64,000 bases of DNA from JAJZEO01 sp964477345 (GCA_964477345.1 CAYZDL010000002.1:1-64000), one strand, 5' to 3'. Positions 35,244-45,038 are shown, counted from the first letter of the stretch. Program-made: numbers and translations. The notes: generated from the letters alone by a model not told the origin.

Positions 35244-35929
35244 TCGATTCTGGACTCCTCTTAATTGACAAGCCTTCTAAAAAAACCTCTTTTTATTTGG
35301 TCCACGTTCTTCGTAAAGTTACGGGCATCCGAAAAATTGGACACACCGGTACCCTTGATCCAATAGCAACAGGGGTCATGGTGATGCTTGTGGGACGCAA
35401 TGCCACCAAATTATCTTCTCAGATGGTCAGTCACGACAAGATCTATGAAACGACTATCCGATTGGGGGTTCGAACTACCACTTTTGATGATGAAGGTCTC
35501 GTCACAGATCAATCTGAAATCATTCCAACCCTAACGCAAATTGAAGAGGTCCTTTTAGAGTTTCAAGGATCCACCAAGCATATTCCCCAGATGTACTCTG
35601 CAAAAAAAGTAGCTGGGAAGAAGTTGTATGAATTAGCCCGCAAAGGTGTTGAAATTGAACGACAACCGATTGATGTATCGATGACGATTCATTTAATTAA
35701 CTATGAATATCCGTTTTTGACAATTAAAATTCATTGTTCGAGTGGCACTTACGTTAGAACCCTTGCCGATGATATTGGGTACAAGCTTGGTTGTTTTGGT
35801 ACTGTTTCACAGCTACGTCGCCTAAAAAGCGGCCCATTTTCCATTGAAGAGTGCCTTCCCCTCGACCAAGTCGATAAACAGTGTTTTACTTCTTATAATA
35901 ACAGCTTTAGGAGCTTAGATGTCCACTAA
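35240..35929 (+). CDS. truB: tRNA pseudouridine(55) synthase TruB
   Basis: A 229-aa enzyme making pseudouridine 55 in the T-loop of tRNAs. It has LLIDKPSKKTSFYLV at the start, catalytic Asp in GHTGTLDPIATGVM, the KIYETTIRLG segment, PQMYSAKKVAGKKLYE and CSSGTYVRTLADDIG. At 229 aa it lacks the C-terminal PUA extension of E. coli TruB, as in other chlamydiae. In Chlamydia ribF lies between truB and ychF; here truB overlaps ychF by 11 bases. Confidence 0.95.
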   Translation: MIDSGLLLIDKPSKKTSFYLVHVLRKVTGIRKIGHTGTLDPIATGVMVMLVGRNATKLSSQMVSHDKIYETTIRLGVRTTTFDDEGLVTDQSEIIPTLTQIEEVLLEFQGSTKHIPQMYSAKKVAGKKLYELARKGVEIERQPIDVSMTIHLINYEYPFLTIKIHCSSGTYVRTLADDIGYKLGCFGTVSQLRRLKSGPFSIEECLPLDQVDKQCFTSYNNSFRSLDVH

Positions 35930-37016
35930 TCTATCTTGTGGTATCGTTGGATTGCCCAATGTCGGCAAGTCAACTCTATTCAATGCCATAACCAAGCTGA
36001 TGATTCCGGCAAGCAATTTCCCTTTTTGCACCATCGACCCTAACGTCGGGATTGTCGATGTTCCTGATCCTAGGCTACAAAAATTGTCTGAGGTAACTCA
36101 TAGCCAAAAAACAGTTCCTGCTACAATTTCTTTCGTCGACATTGCAGGATTGGTAAAAGGGGCCTCTGAGGGAGAAGGTCTTGGCAACAAGTTCCTTTCG
36201 AATATTCGTGAGACCGACCTAATTGTTCACCTTGTTCGCTGCTTTGAAGATGACAATGTGATCCATGTCGTCGGAAAGATCGACCCCATTTCTGATATCG
36301 AAGTGATCAACCTCGAATTGATCTTATCTGATCTTCAAATTGCCGATAAAGTATTCCAGAAGCTTGAAAAAGGAGCGAAAGGAAAAAAAGAGTCCCCCGT
36401 CGCCCTTGAAGCCTTGAGAAAAGCGATCGAGCACCTCAATCAAAGTCTACCTTTGCGCACTCTAGAACTCAATGATGAAGAGGAAGAGAGTCTAAAATCG
36501 TATCAATTCATCACAAAGAAACCTGTAATTTACTGCACAAATGTCTCAGAAGTCGATCTACCTAGTATGCAAAACCAATATACAAAATTGGTTGAAGAAT
36601 TTGCCGCTAAAGAGGGCTCGATGGTGTTACCAATTTCGGCAAAGTTAGAAGAGGAACTTTCTTCACTTTCAGAGGCCGATGCCAAGGAATATTTGACCTC
36701 TTTAGGATTAGAACAAAGTGGTCTAGCTCGTCTCATCCAAGCCTCGTTTTCAGCCTTGGGTCTCATTACCTTCTACACTGCAGGCGAAAAGGAGACTAGA
36801 GCCTGGACAATCGTGCGCGGTTCAACCGCCCCTGTTGCAGCAGGAAAGATTCATACCGACTTACAAAAGGGATTCATACGAGCTGAGGTAATCTCCTATG
36901 ACGACTTAATAAGGACAGGATCTCGTGTAGCTGCAAAAGAAGCCGGAAAAGCGCGTATGGAAGGGAAACACTATATTGTCCAAGATGATGACGTCATTCA
37001 CTTCTACCACAACTAA
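35919..37016 (+). CDS. ychF: YchF/OLA1-type redox-regulated GTPase/ATPase
   Basis: A 365-aa Obg-like P-loop ATPase associated with ribosomes and translation. It has G1 GLPNVGKSTLFNAIT, the YchF-typical NFPFCTIDPN, DIAGLVKGASEGEGLGNKFL and the TGS domain (about 278-365, ITFYTAGEKETRAWTI ... HYIVQDDDVIHFYHN). It is the last gene of the translation operon and converges on the lipase gene with a four-base overlap. Confidence 0.96.
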   Translation: MSTNLSCGIVGLPNVGKSTLFNAITKLMIPASNFPFCTIDPNVGIVDVPDPRLQKLSEVTHSQKTVPATISFVDIAGLVKGASEGEGLGNKFLSNIRETDLIVHLVRCFEDDNVIHVVGKIDPISDIEVINLELILSDLQIADKVFQKLEKGAKGKKESPVALEALRKAIEHLNQSLPLRTLELNDEEEESLKSYQFITKKPVIYCTNVSEVDLPSMQNQYTKLVEEFAAKEGSMVLPISAKLEEELSSLSEADAKEYLTSLGLEQSGLARLIQASFSALGLITFYTAGEKETRAWTIVRGSTAPVAAGKIHTDLQKGFIRAEVISYDDLIRTGSRVAAKEAGKARMEGKHYIVQDDDVIHFYHN

Positions 37017-37975
37017 TGACATGTATCTTGATAGTTATTCATTGCGGCAATATAAGTACATAGCACGTGATTTTTAACAGTCGTCCCTTGGTTACTCTCT
37101 ATTCCAATACCCCCCATGTAATTTTTTCCGGGCTCTAGGGAATCTTCCAAAACATTACTTTGCGTATGTTCATAAACAGTTCCGTCCATAGCAGGAAAAG
37201 GGAGGGTCGGTACAACATCCGAAATATTATAGACTCTATAAAGGGTAAAAAAGGCCTTTCTTGAGTCAATGTATTTCTGAAAGGTGTGTGTAAAATCCGG
37301 ATCCCCTACCCTCGGTGAAGCAAATGTGTAAGTGATGAGTGACAATTTAGGATAAGCAACGGAAAGATCTGCAGCCAATAGAGTTGCTATACCAGCCCCC
37401 AAGCTATGGCCCGTAATGTAGACGACCTGAGTCTCCTTGTATCGATTTTTGATCGCGCCCAAAATTTGCTCCCGAAGTGATCCGACTTTTACCTTTCCCC
37501 TCGTCACAGCAGGTTGTGTATAAAGATCAGAAAATCCCTTTTCAATCCTCCCGACAATCTTGGTGCCCGTAAAATTCATCTCTCTTTGTTCAAAAAGTCC
37601 ATCAGCGTACCACTCAGCAAGAGAATCTGTTCCCCGAATGACAATTACCAACGCCCCATCAACACCTTCGATTTTTCCCATGTATCCGCACATTGTATCC
37701 TGGTCTGTGATAAACAATTCATTGTGCCAAAAAAGCTCTGTTACCGAATTGATACCCTTCAAGTATTCTTTGGCTCTCCCTGTATGCAAGTTAAAAGCGT
37801 TGTTACAAACTGCGGTCAACCACTCTGCTGTCTCAAGAGTGAATCGATTCCCTTTTTGTGGTACGAATGAAAATTGCGGAAAAATTGCAGTCGGGTTGTC
37901 ATCAACCTTATCGGGTATAATATCGTTCTTTCTCTTTCTAAAGAGATAGAAAAAGACTTTTAGAATATCTCTCAT
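37013..37975 (-). CDS. Class 3 lipase (alpha/beta hydrolase)
   Basis: A 320-aa protein with the lipase_3 signature: catalytic Ser in VVYITGHSLGAGIATLLAADL, Asp in YRVYNISDVVPTLP and His in TVKNHVLCTYIA. The N-terminus is amphipathic (MRDILKVFFYLFRKRK) rather than a clear signal peptide, which would fit membrane anchoring or type III export. It would cleave lipid esters; the target is unknown. It sits between the translation operon and type III secretion genes, where Chlamydia has no gene. A decayed second copy of its C-terminus follows at 38005. Confidence 0.82.
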   Translation of the reverse strand: MRDILKVFFYLFRKRKNDIIPDKVDDNPTAIFPQFSFVPQKGNRFTLETAEWLTAVCNNAFNLHTGRAKEYLKGINSVTELFWHNELFITDQDTMCGYMGKIEGVDGALVIVIRGTDSLAEWYADGLFEQREMNFTGTKIVGRIEKGFSDLYTQPAVTRGKVKVGSLREQILGAIKNRYKETQVVYITGHSLGAGIATLLAADLSVAYPKLSLITYTFASPRVGDPDFTHTFQKYIDSRKAFFTLYRVYNISDVVPTLPFPAMDGTVYEHTQSNVLEDSLEPGKNYMGGIGIESNQGTTVKNHVLCTYIAAMNNYQDTCH

Positions 37976-38004
37976 GTTTTCCTGTAGTTTTCTACCTTAA
38001 TGAT

Positions 38005-38172
38005 CTAGCAAGTGGTCTTTCCTCGAGTCATTCCCTCGAGATAGGTGCAAAGTCCATGGTTGAGTGCTACCGTCCCTTTGTTGTTTACAAAAGCAAACGC
38101 TCCAACATAACTCCCAACTTGATTGATCGGGGTTACCTCTGTAAAACTATTGGTATGCTCATAAACGTAACC
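38005..38172 (-). pseudogene. Lipase C-terminal remnant (decayed paralog)
   Basis: The minus strand encodes VYEHTNSFTEVTPINQVGSY, VGAFAFVNNKG, LNHGLCTYLEGMTRGKTTC then TAG (38005-38007). This matches the last 53 residues of the lipase at 37013 (VYEHTQS..., NHVLCTYIAAM...DTC), including the catalytic His. Upstream the frame meets TAA codons at 38173-38178, and no catalytic Ser region remains. It is the tail of a former lipase copy, upstream of the intact gene on the same strand. Confidence 0.8.
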
Positions 38173-38411
38173 TTATTAAGTCTAGCAAAGATATTGCCAT
38201 CTCTTTTATCCATTTTTTTATCTTTTATTTATTATTCCTCCATTATAACGTTTTTTTGATTAATCCATTTACATAGAGATGAGATTAATGTACCTTGCAT
38301 ATTTGAGGTGAGCTAAGGTAATATAGCCTCTTTTTCCTAAGAGAGTTTCTGAGAAATAAGACTTTGTCGATTTTCGGATACTCCCTAATAAAAGATCAGG
38401 AAAGATCCTCG
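38173..38411. other. Region upstream of the type III secretion genes without a gene
   Basis: AT-rich sequence, probably further decayed lipase DNA plus the promoter for sctU. The plus strand carries AAAGATCAGGAAAGATC just before the sctU start. No open frame is convincing here, and no clear terminator was seen. Confidence 0.5.
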
Positions 38412-39494
38412 ATGGCAGAAAAAAGTGAAAAGGCAACCCCGAAGAAGCTTAGGGATGCGAGAAAAAAGGGTCAGGTAGCTAAGTCCCAGGATTTTCCGTC
38501 TGCGTTTACTTTTATCGTCTCAATTGCATGTCTGCTTGCCATGTCTAGTCATTTTTACGATTATCTAACAAGCTTCATGATTTCACAATTTAGAAGCATA
38601 CCCGCTCATGCTGACCTCTCCAATCGTGCTGGAGCGATTCTAGGCGACGTGATGAATGTAATTTTTGCTACCTCTATGCCGATTATGATCATTGTTTCAA
38701 CGATTGGTGTCTTGATCAATTTTTTGATTATCGGTCCAGTATTTTCAATGGAAGCCATGAAGCCCGATATCAAAAAACTCAATCCCGTGACGAACATCAA
38801 GAACATGTTCAAATTGAAGACGTTCGTTGAGCTTATGAAATCTGTCTTGAAAATATCAGGTGCTCTTATCCTCATTTATTCGGTCATTTATCATTCTCTC
38901 GATCAGATCATCTCTACTTGTATGATGCCTTTTGTTGGATCAGCCGTAGTTTTTTCTTCTTTCTTAAAACAAGTGGTTCTAAGAGTCGGAATTTTTTTCA
39001 TTATGATGGGAATTTTCGACCTCATTTTCCAAAAGCGAGTATTCGCTAAAGAGATGAAGATGGAAAAATTTGAGGTGAAACAAGAGCACAAAGATACCGA
39101 GGGTGATCCTCAAATCAAAAGTAAGCGAAGGCAGATTGCTCAAGAAATTGCCTACCAAGAAGGTCCTGGTGCAACAAGACGGGCAAAAGCCGTCGTGACA
39201 AATCCAACCCATATTGCGATTGCACTTGAATATGCCGCTGAAGATGAACCGGCCCCTAAAATTGCGACCATGGGCCTTGATCTAATCGCAGAAGAGATCA
39301 TTAAAATTGCCTTAGCAAATAATATCCCTATCATGAGAAATGTTGAATTGGCCCAAATTTTGTATTATAAGGGCAATATTAGTGACTATATCCCCGAAGA
39401 GACCTACGAAGCGGTTGCCGAAATTTTGAAATGGGTCGGAAAACTTGAAGAAAAAGCAGCCGAAGAACAATTATTGGAGATTTTCAGACGATGA
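38412..39494 (+). CDS. sctU: Type III secretion autocleaving switch protein SctU
   Basis: A 360-aa inner-membrane export gate protein (YscU/FlhB family; CdsU in Chlamydia) that switches substrate class after self-cleavage. The start motif MAEKSEKATPKKLRDARKKG is typical; four membrane helices lie between residues 30 and 205; the autocleavage site is N264-P265-T266-H267. ATG 38412 is chosen since it gives this canonical N-terminus; the longer frame adds 16 odd residues from a TTG. Its stop overlaps the sctV start (ATGA). Confidence 0.96.
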   Translation: MAEKSEKATPKKLRDARKKGQVAKSQDFPSAFTFIVSIACLLAMSSHFYDYLTSFMISQFRSIPAHADLSNRAGAILGDVMNVIFATSMPIMIIVSTIGVLINFLIIGPVFSMEAMKPDIKKLNPVTNIKNMFKLKTFVELMKSVLKISGALILIYSVIYHSLDQIISTCMMPFVGSAVVFSSFLKQVVLRVGIFFIMMGIFDLIFQKRVFAKEMKMEKFEVKQEHKDTEGDPQIKSKRRQIAQEIAYQEGPGATRRAKAVVTNPTHIAIALEYAAEDEPAPKIATMGLDLIAEEIIKIALANNIPIMRNVELAQILYYKGNISDYIPEETYEAVAEILKWVGKLEEKAAEEQLLEIFRR

Positions 39495-41626
39495 AGCAGT
39501 TTATCGATAAACTCGGCCGACTTCTTGGTGGCTCAAGAACACTTAATTGGATTAATCAATCAAGTGACATCGTCCTAGCATTCTTTGTGGTCGTCATCAT
39601 CATGATGATCGTTATCCCTGTTCCACCCGAACTACTTGATGCTCTGATCGCCATCAACCTAACCATTTCGATCTCTCTATTAATGGTCTCTCTCTACATT
39701 TCGAAAGCCGTTCACCTCTCCGTTTTCCCTTCGATCTTATTGATCACAACACTCTTTCGCTTAGGAATTGAGATTTCAGCGACCAAGCAAATCCTTCTTC
39801 ATGCAAACGCAGGAAAGGTGATTTTCGCATTCGGAAATTTCGTCGTCGGAGGTAACTTCGTCGTCGGGGGTGTCGTCTTCTTAATTATTACCATCGTACA
39901 GTTCATCGTCGTGACCAAGGGTGCTGAGAGGGTCGCTGAGGTCGCAGCTCGCTTTACCCTTGACGCGATGCCTGGTAAACAAATGTCGATTGACGCCGAT
40001 ATGCGCTCTGGAATCATCGACGCCACCCAAGCACGCCAACTCAGGCTCGCTCTACAAAAAGAGAGCCAACTCTATGGAGCGATGGACGGTGCGATGAAGT
40101 TCGTTAAAGGGGACGTTATCGCAGGTATCGTGATCGCGATTATCAACATTATCGGTGGTTTGATTATCGGGATGTTCATGCACGGCATGAAAGCCGGCCA
40201 AGCAGCTCAAACATACACCCTTCTATCGATTGGTGGTGGCCTTGTTTCGCAGCTTCCCTCTCTTTTGATCTCCCTTACCGCAGGTATTGTGACCACAAGG
40301 GTTTCCAGCGATAAAGAAGATGCCAACCTCGGTAAAGACATCTCATTACAACTCCTGGCACAACCTAAGGGGATTTTAATTGGAGCGGCTGTCACACTCG
40401 GAATGGCGTGTGTTCCCGCTTTTCCTACACTTCTATTTCTAACTTTAGGACTTGGATTAGGTGGACTTGGTGTTAATTCCTACTTCAAAATAAGAAAAAC
40501 CAAACAAGCTGTCTTAGCCGGCGCAGGAGGGGGCGCTGTGATCGAGACCGGCCCTGATGGTAATGCCGTAATACGTGGCGGTGGAGATGATTATGCCCTC
40601 ACCCTCCCTGTTATATTGGAAGTTGGAACATTTTTAAGCGGGCTCATCAAAAAGGATCGCGAAGGGAATAAATTCATCGAAGAAAAGATCCCCAAAATGA
40701 GAGCGGCTCTCTATCAAGACTTAGGGGTTAGATTCCCGGGAGTTCACGTTCGAACCGAAGCCCCTCATTTAGAGTCTCAGGACTACTGTATTTATCTCAA
40801 TGAAGTCCCCTTAATGCGAGGAAAAATTGTCCCTGATCATCTATTGACAAACGAGACAGAAGACAACTTAAGACGATACAACATCCCTCATACCCAAACC
40901 AAGAATTTAATGAATCAAACCTCCTTCTGGGTAGCAAAAAGGTACCAAGAGCTTCTCGATAAGGCAGGAATTAAGTATTGGGACATTCTCGATGTGATGA
41001 TCTTGCACCTCTCCTACTTCTATCGTCAACATGCACACGAATTTATTGGAATTCAAGAAGTTAGAGCAATTCTTGAGTTCGTGGAAAAATCGTTCCCTGA
41101 CCTTGTTAAAGAGGTGACAAGACTCGTTCCCTTACAAAAGCTGACAGAAATTTTTAAACGCCTCGTGCAAGAACAGGTCTCAATTAAAGATCTACGCACT
41201 ATCCTTGAATCTTTAGGAGAGTATGCTCAAACAGAGAAAGATACCGTGATTTTGACAGAGTATATACGTTCATCCTTAAGACGTTACATCAGCTACAAAT
41301 ATTCAAAAGGGCAAACGGTCTTATCGGTTTACCTTCTCGATCCAGAAATCGAAGATATGGTCCGTGGAGGAATCAAGCAAACCTCTGCAGGATCTTACCT
41401 CGCCCTTGACCCCGATTCAGTTCAATTGATTTTACAGGCGATGAGGACCACTATCCAACCAACTCCGCCTGGAGCTTCAGCTCCTGTCCTACTGACAGCC
41501 ATAGACGTACGTCGATTTGTTCGAAAACTGATCGAAGGGGAATTCCCCGACTTTGCCGTGGTCTCCTTTCAAGAAATTGTCCCTGAAATTCGGATCCAAC
41601 CCCTAGGTCGAATCCAATTGACTTGA
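39491..41626 (+). CDS. sctV: Type III secretion export gate protein SctV
   Basis: A 711-aa protein (CdsV/LcrD/InvA family) forming the nonameric export gate. The first 340 residues hold eight membrane helices with the FHIPEP-type signature region (RLGIEISATKQILLHANAGKVI and RFTLDAMPGKQMSIDADMRSGIID). The cytoplasmic domain (about 370-711) follows, with VRTEAPHL and LRTILESLGEYAQ. Translationally coupled to sctU. The order sctU-sctV-sctW-chaperone matches the yscU-lcrD-copN-sycE order of Chlamydia. Confidence 0.97.
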   Translation: MKQFIDKLGRLLGGSRTLNWINQSSDIVLAFFVVVIIMMIVIPVPPELLDALIAINLTISISLLMVSLYISKAVHLSVFPSILLITTLFRLGIEISATKQILLHANAGKVIFAFGNFVVGGNFVVGGVVFLIITIVQFIVVTKGAERVAEVAARFTLDAMPGKQMSIDADMRSGIIDATQARQLRLALQKESQLYGAMDGAMKFVKGDVIAGIVIAIINIIGGLIIGMFMHGMKAGQAAQTYTLLSIGGGLVSQLPSLLISLTAGIVTTRVSSDKEDANLGKDISLQLLAQPKGILIGAAVTLGMACVPAFPTLLFLTLGLGLGGLGVNSYFKIRKTKQAVLAGAGGGAVIETGPDGNAVIRGGGDDYALTLPVILEVGTFLSGLIKKDREGNKFIEEKIPKMRAALYQDLGVRFPGVHVRTEAPHLESQDYCIYLNEVPLMRGKIVPDHLLTNETEDNLRRYNIPHTQTKNLMNQTSFWVAKRYQELLDKAGIKYWDILDVMILHLSYFYRQHAHEFIGIQEVRAILEFVEKSFPDLVKEVTRLVPLQKLTEIFKRLVQEQVSIKDLRTILESLGEYAQTEKDTVILTEYIRSSLRRYISYKYSKGQTVLSVYLLDPEIEDMVRGGIKQTSAGSYLALDPDSVQLILQAMRTTIQPTPPGASAPVLLTAIDVRRFVRKLIEGEFPDFAVVSFQEIVPEIRIQPLGRIQLT

Positions 41627-41669
41627 ATGAATTAAGCTTCCATCATCATGATCGGAGGATGCTTGAATT

Positions 41670-42899
41670 ATGGCTGACCGAATCAATCCCGCAGATGCTG
41701 TCAACATGAGGCGTACGCAAATGCTTCGTTTAGAACAGATGAGACGCGCCGACCAAATGGAAGCCCGTCAACTTGATGCTGAGCGGAGTATGACAGAGCG
41801 TACTGAAGAAGCCCTATTCAACCCCTTTGCGATGCTAAGAAATGCTGAAACCCTAGAAAAGAGACTCAAACGGCAAGAGGTTTCTTCTCGAGCTTCCCAA
41901 ACCGAAGATGATGAACCGATCGATGATCAAAAAATCGATGAAGTGACCAAAATCGCCAGCGAATTTCAGGATCGAAATCCTGAAATGCAGAAAAGAGCCC
42001 TTTTAGGTCTAAAAACTCTTCTTCATATAGACGACACCCCTGAAGAGATCTTAGCTAAAGTTCTCAAATCGTACCCCGATAAGTTCCTTGCTGATGAAGC
42101 TCTTGATTTTATGACCAATACAAGTGATTCCTCCACCAAGTTAGGGAAAAATATCCGACTTGCCAGAGAATTGCTCAATAATCAATTTGGCCGTGAAGTG
42201 CGCGCAGGACGAAACGTTAACCAAGAAGCTCTAGAATTCTCCAAACAAGGCCTCGGTTCAGCCACAGCTCTTCGAGATCTCTACCGCGACATTACCGGTA
42301 ACCCCCGAGAACCTCTCTCTCTTTTTGAAGAACTGATTGAACAGTTCGACTTTAGCAAGATGAAGAACATCATTAGTTTTTGCCTCCACTCGCTTGGAGC
42401 TGACATGAAATCTAAAGGACCCTCGATCTCAAGGATGGAGCTACAGCGATTGTTTACAGAGACAAGAACGATGCAAGCCATCTTGAGCGTCTATCGTTTT
42501 TTCTACGGCCGCATGAATCTTATCTCGAATGCCTTTGCCAGAGAAGATCTCACTCTTCCCGCACGTGTCACGTTCGATACTCTCTCTAAGCTATTTGTGA
42601 AACTCCTTTTAGAACGGTACCCCACACCCGACAAAGTCTTACGTCTTGCAGCTCTCTTAGGTATTTCCGATGAAGTTTTAGCACAAATCATCATCTTCAC
42701 TCAATTTCGCGATGCAATGCGAGGTACATCCCCTCGGCTATTCCGCAATGAACGTCACCGTCAAGACCTACTCTTAACCCTTATCGAAACCATATCGGAA
42801 CTCGACGATCTCCTCGAAGATGAAGACGAAGGGAAAGAAGATGAGGAAGACGACGATCAAAACAAACCAGGATGGAGCAACAAGGATACAGTGGAGTGA
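41670..42899 (+). CDS. sctW: Type III secretion gatekeeper SctW (CopN-like)
   Basis: A 409-aa helical protein of the YopN/CopN gatekeeper family that plugs secretion until host contact. It is identified by position right after sctV, its length (Chlamydia CopN is about 420 aa) and the helical pattern with MRRTQMLRLEQMRRADQMEARQ-like basic start and an IRLARELLNNQF segment. The C-terminus ends in an unusual very acidic stretch (EDEDEGKEDEEDDD) not typical of CopN. GGAGG precedes the start. Confidence 0.88.
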   Translation: MADRINPADAVNMRRTQMLRLEQMRRADQMEARQLDAERSMTERTEEALFNPFAMLRNAETLEKRLKRQEVSSRASQTEDDEPIDDQKIDEVTKIASEFQDRNPEMQKRALLGLKTLLHIDDTPEEILAKVLKSYPDKFLADEALDFMTNTSDSSTKLGKNIRLARELLNNQFGREVRAGRNVNQEALEFSKQGLGSATALRDLYRDITGNPREPLSLFEELIEQFDFSKMKNIISFCLHSLGADMKSKGPSISRMELQRLFTETRTMQAILSVYRFFYGRMNLISNAFAREDLTLPARVTFDTLSKLFVKLLLERYPTPDKVLRLAALLGISDEVLAQIIIFTQFRDAMRGTSPRLFRNERHRQDLLLTLIETISELDDLLEDEDEGKEDEEDDDQNKPGWSNKDTVE

Positions 42900-42906
42900 T
42901 TGTTAG

Positions 42907-43374
42907 ATGGCATTTTCCGATCTAATCGACGAATTAGGAGACGAATTTGGGGTTGAACTTCGCCCCGATATTCATGGCATATGTCTCTTGCTGATTAACG
43001 AGAAACTCAAGGTACAACTTGAAGTTGATGTGACTGGAGAAAATCTATTAATGGCCTCTTTGATCTCTGAGTTACCACCAGGTCAATTTCGTGAAAACAT
43101 TCTTAAAAACGCCTTAAAAGCCAATTACCTCGTTGAAGAGAATTTTGGTGCCCTCTCCTACACAGGCCCAGATAATTCCCTTACTTTAGCTACCAATATT
43201 CCCCTACACGGCCTTACAGGGAGAGAACTCTACGAAATTCTCTCCATCTTTGTTCAAAGAGCAACAGCCTGGCAAAAAGCCATCGATGAAGGACACCCCT
43301 ATCCCCTTGATTCAGGAGAAGTCCCTAAAAGTGAAAGTGCCCACAAGTCCCCCCTCTTCGGCTTCCAGGAATAG
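42907..43374 (+). CDS. Type III secretion chaperone, CesT/SycE (Scc1-like) family
   Basis: A 155-aa acidic chaperone. Seven bases after the gatekeeper gene, it has the CesT fold pattern: DLIDELGDEFGVELRPDIHGICLLLIN, then LLMASLISELPPGQFRENILKNALKAN, a LSYTGPDNSLTLATNIPL strand segment and a C-terminal helix. In Chlamydia the gene at this position (Scc1/SycE) helps CopN secretion, and the same job is expected here. It may also serve the lipase or other effectors. Confidence 0.85.
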   Translation: MAFSDLIDELGDEFGVELRPDIHGICLLLINEKLKVQLEVDVTGENLLMASLISELPPGQFRENILKNALKANYLVEENFGALSYTGPDNSLTLATNIPLHGLTGRELYEILSIFVQRATAWQKAIDEGHPYPLDSGEVPKSESAHKSPLFGFQE

Positions 43375-43421
43375 ATCCCTCGCCCTTGCCCAATTAATAT
43401 CGAAGCGCTATATGAAATACT

Positions 43422-44999
43422 ATGGATGGACTCCCCAAGAATATTCTCACGGCTAAATCATTTGAAAAGATCGGTTTTTTTGATCACCATGGGATCAATC
43501 TCCCCCTTTTTTCTATGAGATCGAGACAGAGCCATGGCGTGGGTGAATTTCTTGATTTGATCCCCCTTATCGATTGGCTCAGCTCTATTGGATTTGATAC
43601 AATTCAACTCTTACCGCTCAATGATTCGGGCTTTGAAAGTAGCCCTTATAACGCCCTCTCGTCATGTGCTCTTAATCCTCTATTTCTCTCTCTCTCAGAA
43701 CTTCCATTTTCCAATCTTTATCCCACCCTATCGTACGAGCTCCAATCGCTAAACAAATACAAACCGCTTCAACGACTTGCCTATGACGCCGTCCTCAACG
43801 CTAAACTTGCTTTTTTGAAATCGTACTTTGATTCGACCATGAAACATATTGAAGAAACCCCCCACTACCAACAATTCATCGAAAATCATCTATGGCTAAA
43901 ACCGTACGCTCTATTTAAGATTCTCAAGGAGCAGCAAGGGCATCAACCATGGCGACTGTGGCACCCTTCAATTCGAAACCCGACTAAAGAAATACTAAAG
44001 CTTCTCTACCAAGAGAAAGAAGAGTCGATTAAATACTGGATGATGATCCAATATCTTTGCTTTGATCAGATGCAGCGTGTTAAAGAATATGCTGCCCAGA
44101 AAAAAATCTATCTTATGGGCGACATTCCTATTCTCGTTTCTCCTGAATCCCTAGATGTATGGCTACACCGTAAAGACTTCAACCTCGACTTCTCCGCAGG
44201 AGCCCCCCCTGATGTCTTTGCAAAAGAGGGGCAAAATTGGGGATTTCCCCTCTTTAGATGGGATGTGATCGAGCAAGATGGCTTTTATTGGTGGAAAGAA
44301 CGTTTAAGAACCGCTTCTCTTTTTTATGACATTTATAGAATCGATCACATCATTGGCTTTTTTCGCATTTGGGCGATTGAGAAAGGAAAGAAAGCAACCG
44401 AGGGCCACTTTCGACCCAAAGATCGATGGGCCGCCCTAGATCAGGGCAACCGAATCTTGCAATCATTGATAGAAGCATCTCCTATGCTCCCAATTGGAGA
44501 GGATCTTGGAGTCGATATTGAATACATCCGCCAAACAATAAACGAAATGGGAATTTGCGGAACAAAAGTCGTCCGATGGCAAAAATACTACTCGACTGAC
44601 AGATCTTTCATCCCATTCGATCAATATCCCAGACTATCTCTTACTACAGTTTCAACTCACGATTCAGAACCCCTTTCTCAATGGTGGAAAAGCTTTCCTT
44701 CTGAGGCCGAAGCTTATGCTCAAGCCACCAACCTAAAATACAAATCGACACTCACCCCTTCTTTACGCCACGCCTTACTGAAGCAAAGTCATAAAACCAC
44801 CTCTTTATTCCATATCAATCTCTTCAATGAGTATCTTCCTCTTTTTCCTGAGCTAGCTTGGCCAAACCAAAACGATGAAAGAATCAATATTCCGGGAACC
44901 GTCCACCCCAGAAATTGGTGCCACCGCTTCCGCCCTTATATTGAGGAAATCACCTTGCATCAAGGCCTCACCGACTCTATGAAAGAGATTATTGCATAA
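43422..44999 (+). CDS. malQ: 4-alpha-glucanotransferase MalQ
   Basis: A 525-aa GH77 enzyme moving alpha-1,4-glucan segments for glycogen metabolism. It has GVGEFLDLIPLIDWLSSIGFDTIQLLPLND at the start region, DIPILVSPESLDVW, GAPPDVFAKEGQNWGFP, RIDHIIGFFRIWAI (catalytic Asp), PIGEDLGVD (acid/base Glu) and STHDSEPL. Chlamydia also has malQ next to the copN chaperone gene, so the synteny holds. Start ATG 43422 chosen by frame; no strong ribosome binding site seen. Confidence 0.95.
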   Translation: MDGLPKNILTAKSFEKIGFFDHHGINLPLFSMRSRQSHGVGEFLDLIPLIDWLSSIGFDTIQLLPLNDSGFESSPYNALSSCALNPLFLSLSELPFSNLYPTLSYELQSLNKYKPLQRLAYDAVLNAKLAFLKSYFDSTMKHIEETPHYQQFIENHLWLKPYALFKILKEQQGHQPWRLWHPSIRNPTKEILKLLYQEKEESIKYWMMIQYLCFDQMQRVKEYAAQKKIYLMGDIPILVSPESLDVWLHRKDFNLDFSAGAPPDVFAKEGQNWGFPLFRWDVIEQDGFYWWKERLRTASLFYDIYRIDHIIGFFRIWAIEKGKKATEGHFRPKDRWAALDQGNRILQSLIEASPMLPIGEDLGVDIEYIRQTINEMGICGTKVVRWQKYYSTDRSFIPFDQYPRLSLTTVSTHDSEPLSQWWKSFPSEAEAYAQATNLKYKSTLTPSLRHALLKQSHKTTSLFHINLFNEYLPLFPELAWPNQNDERINIPGTVHPRNWCHRFRPYIEEITLHQGLTDSMKEIIA

Positions 45000-45038
45000 T
45001 CTTTTTCAAGAAAGAGAGTTTTTGATATCCTCTGACTT

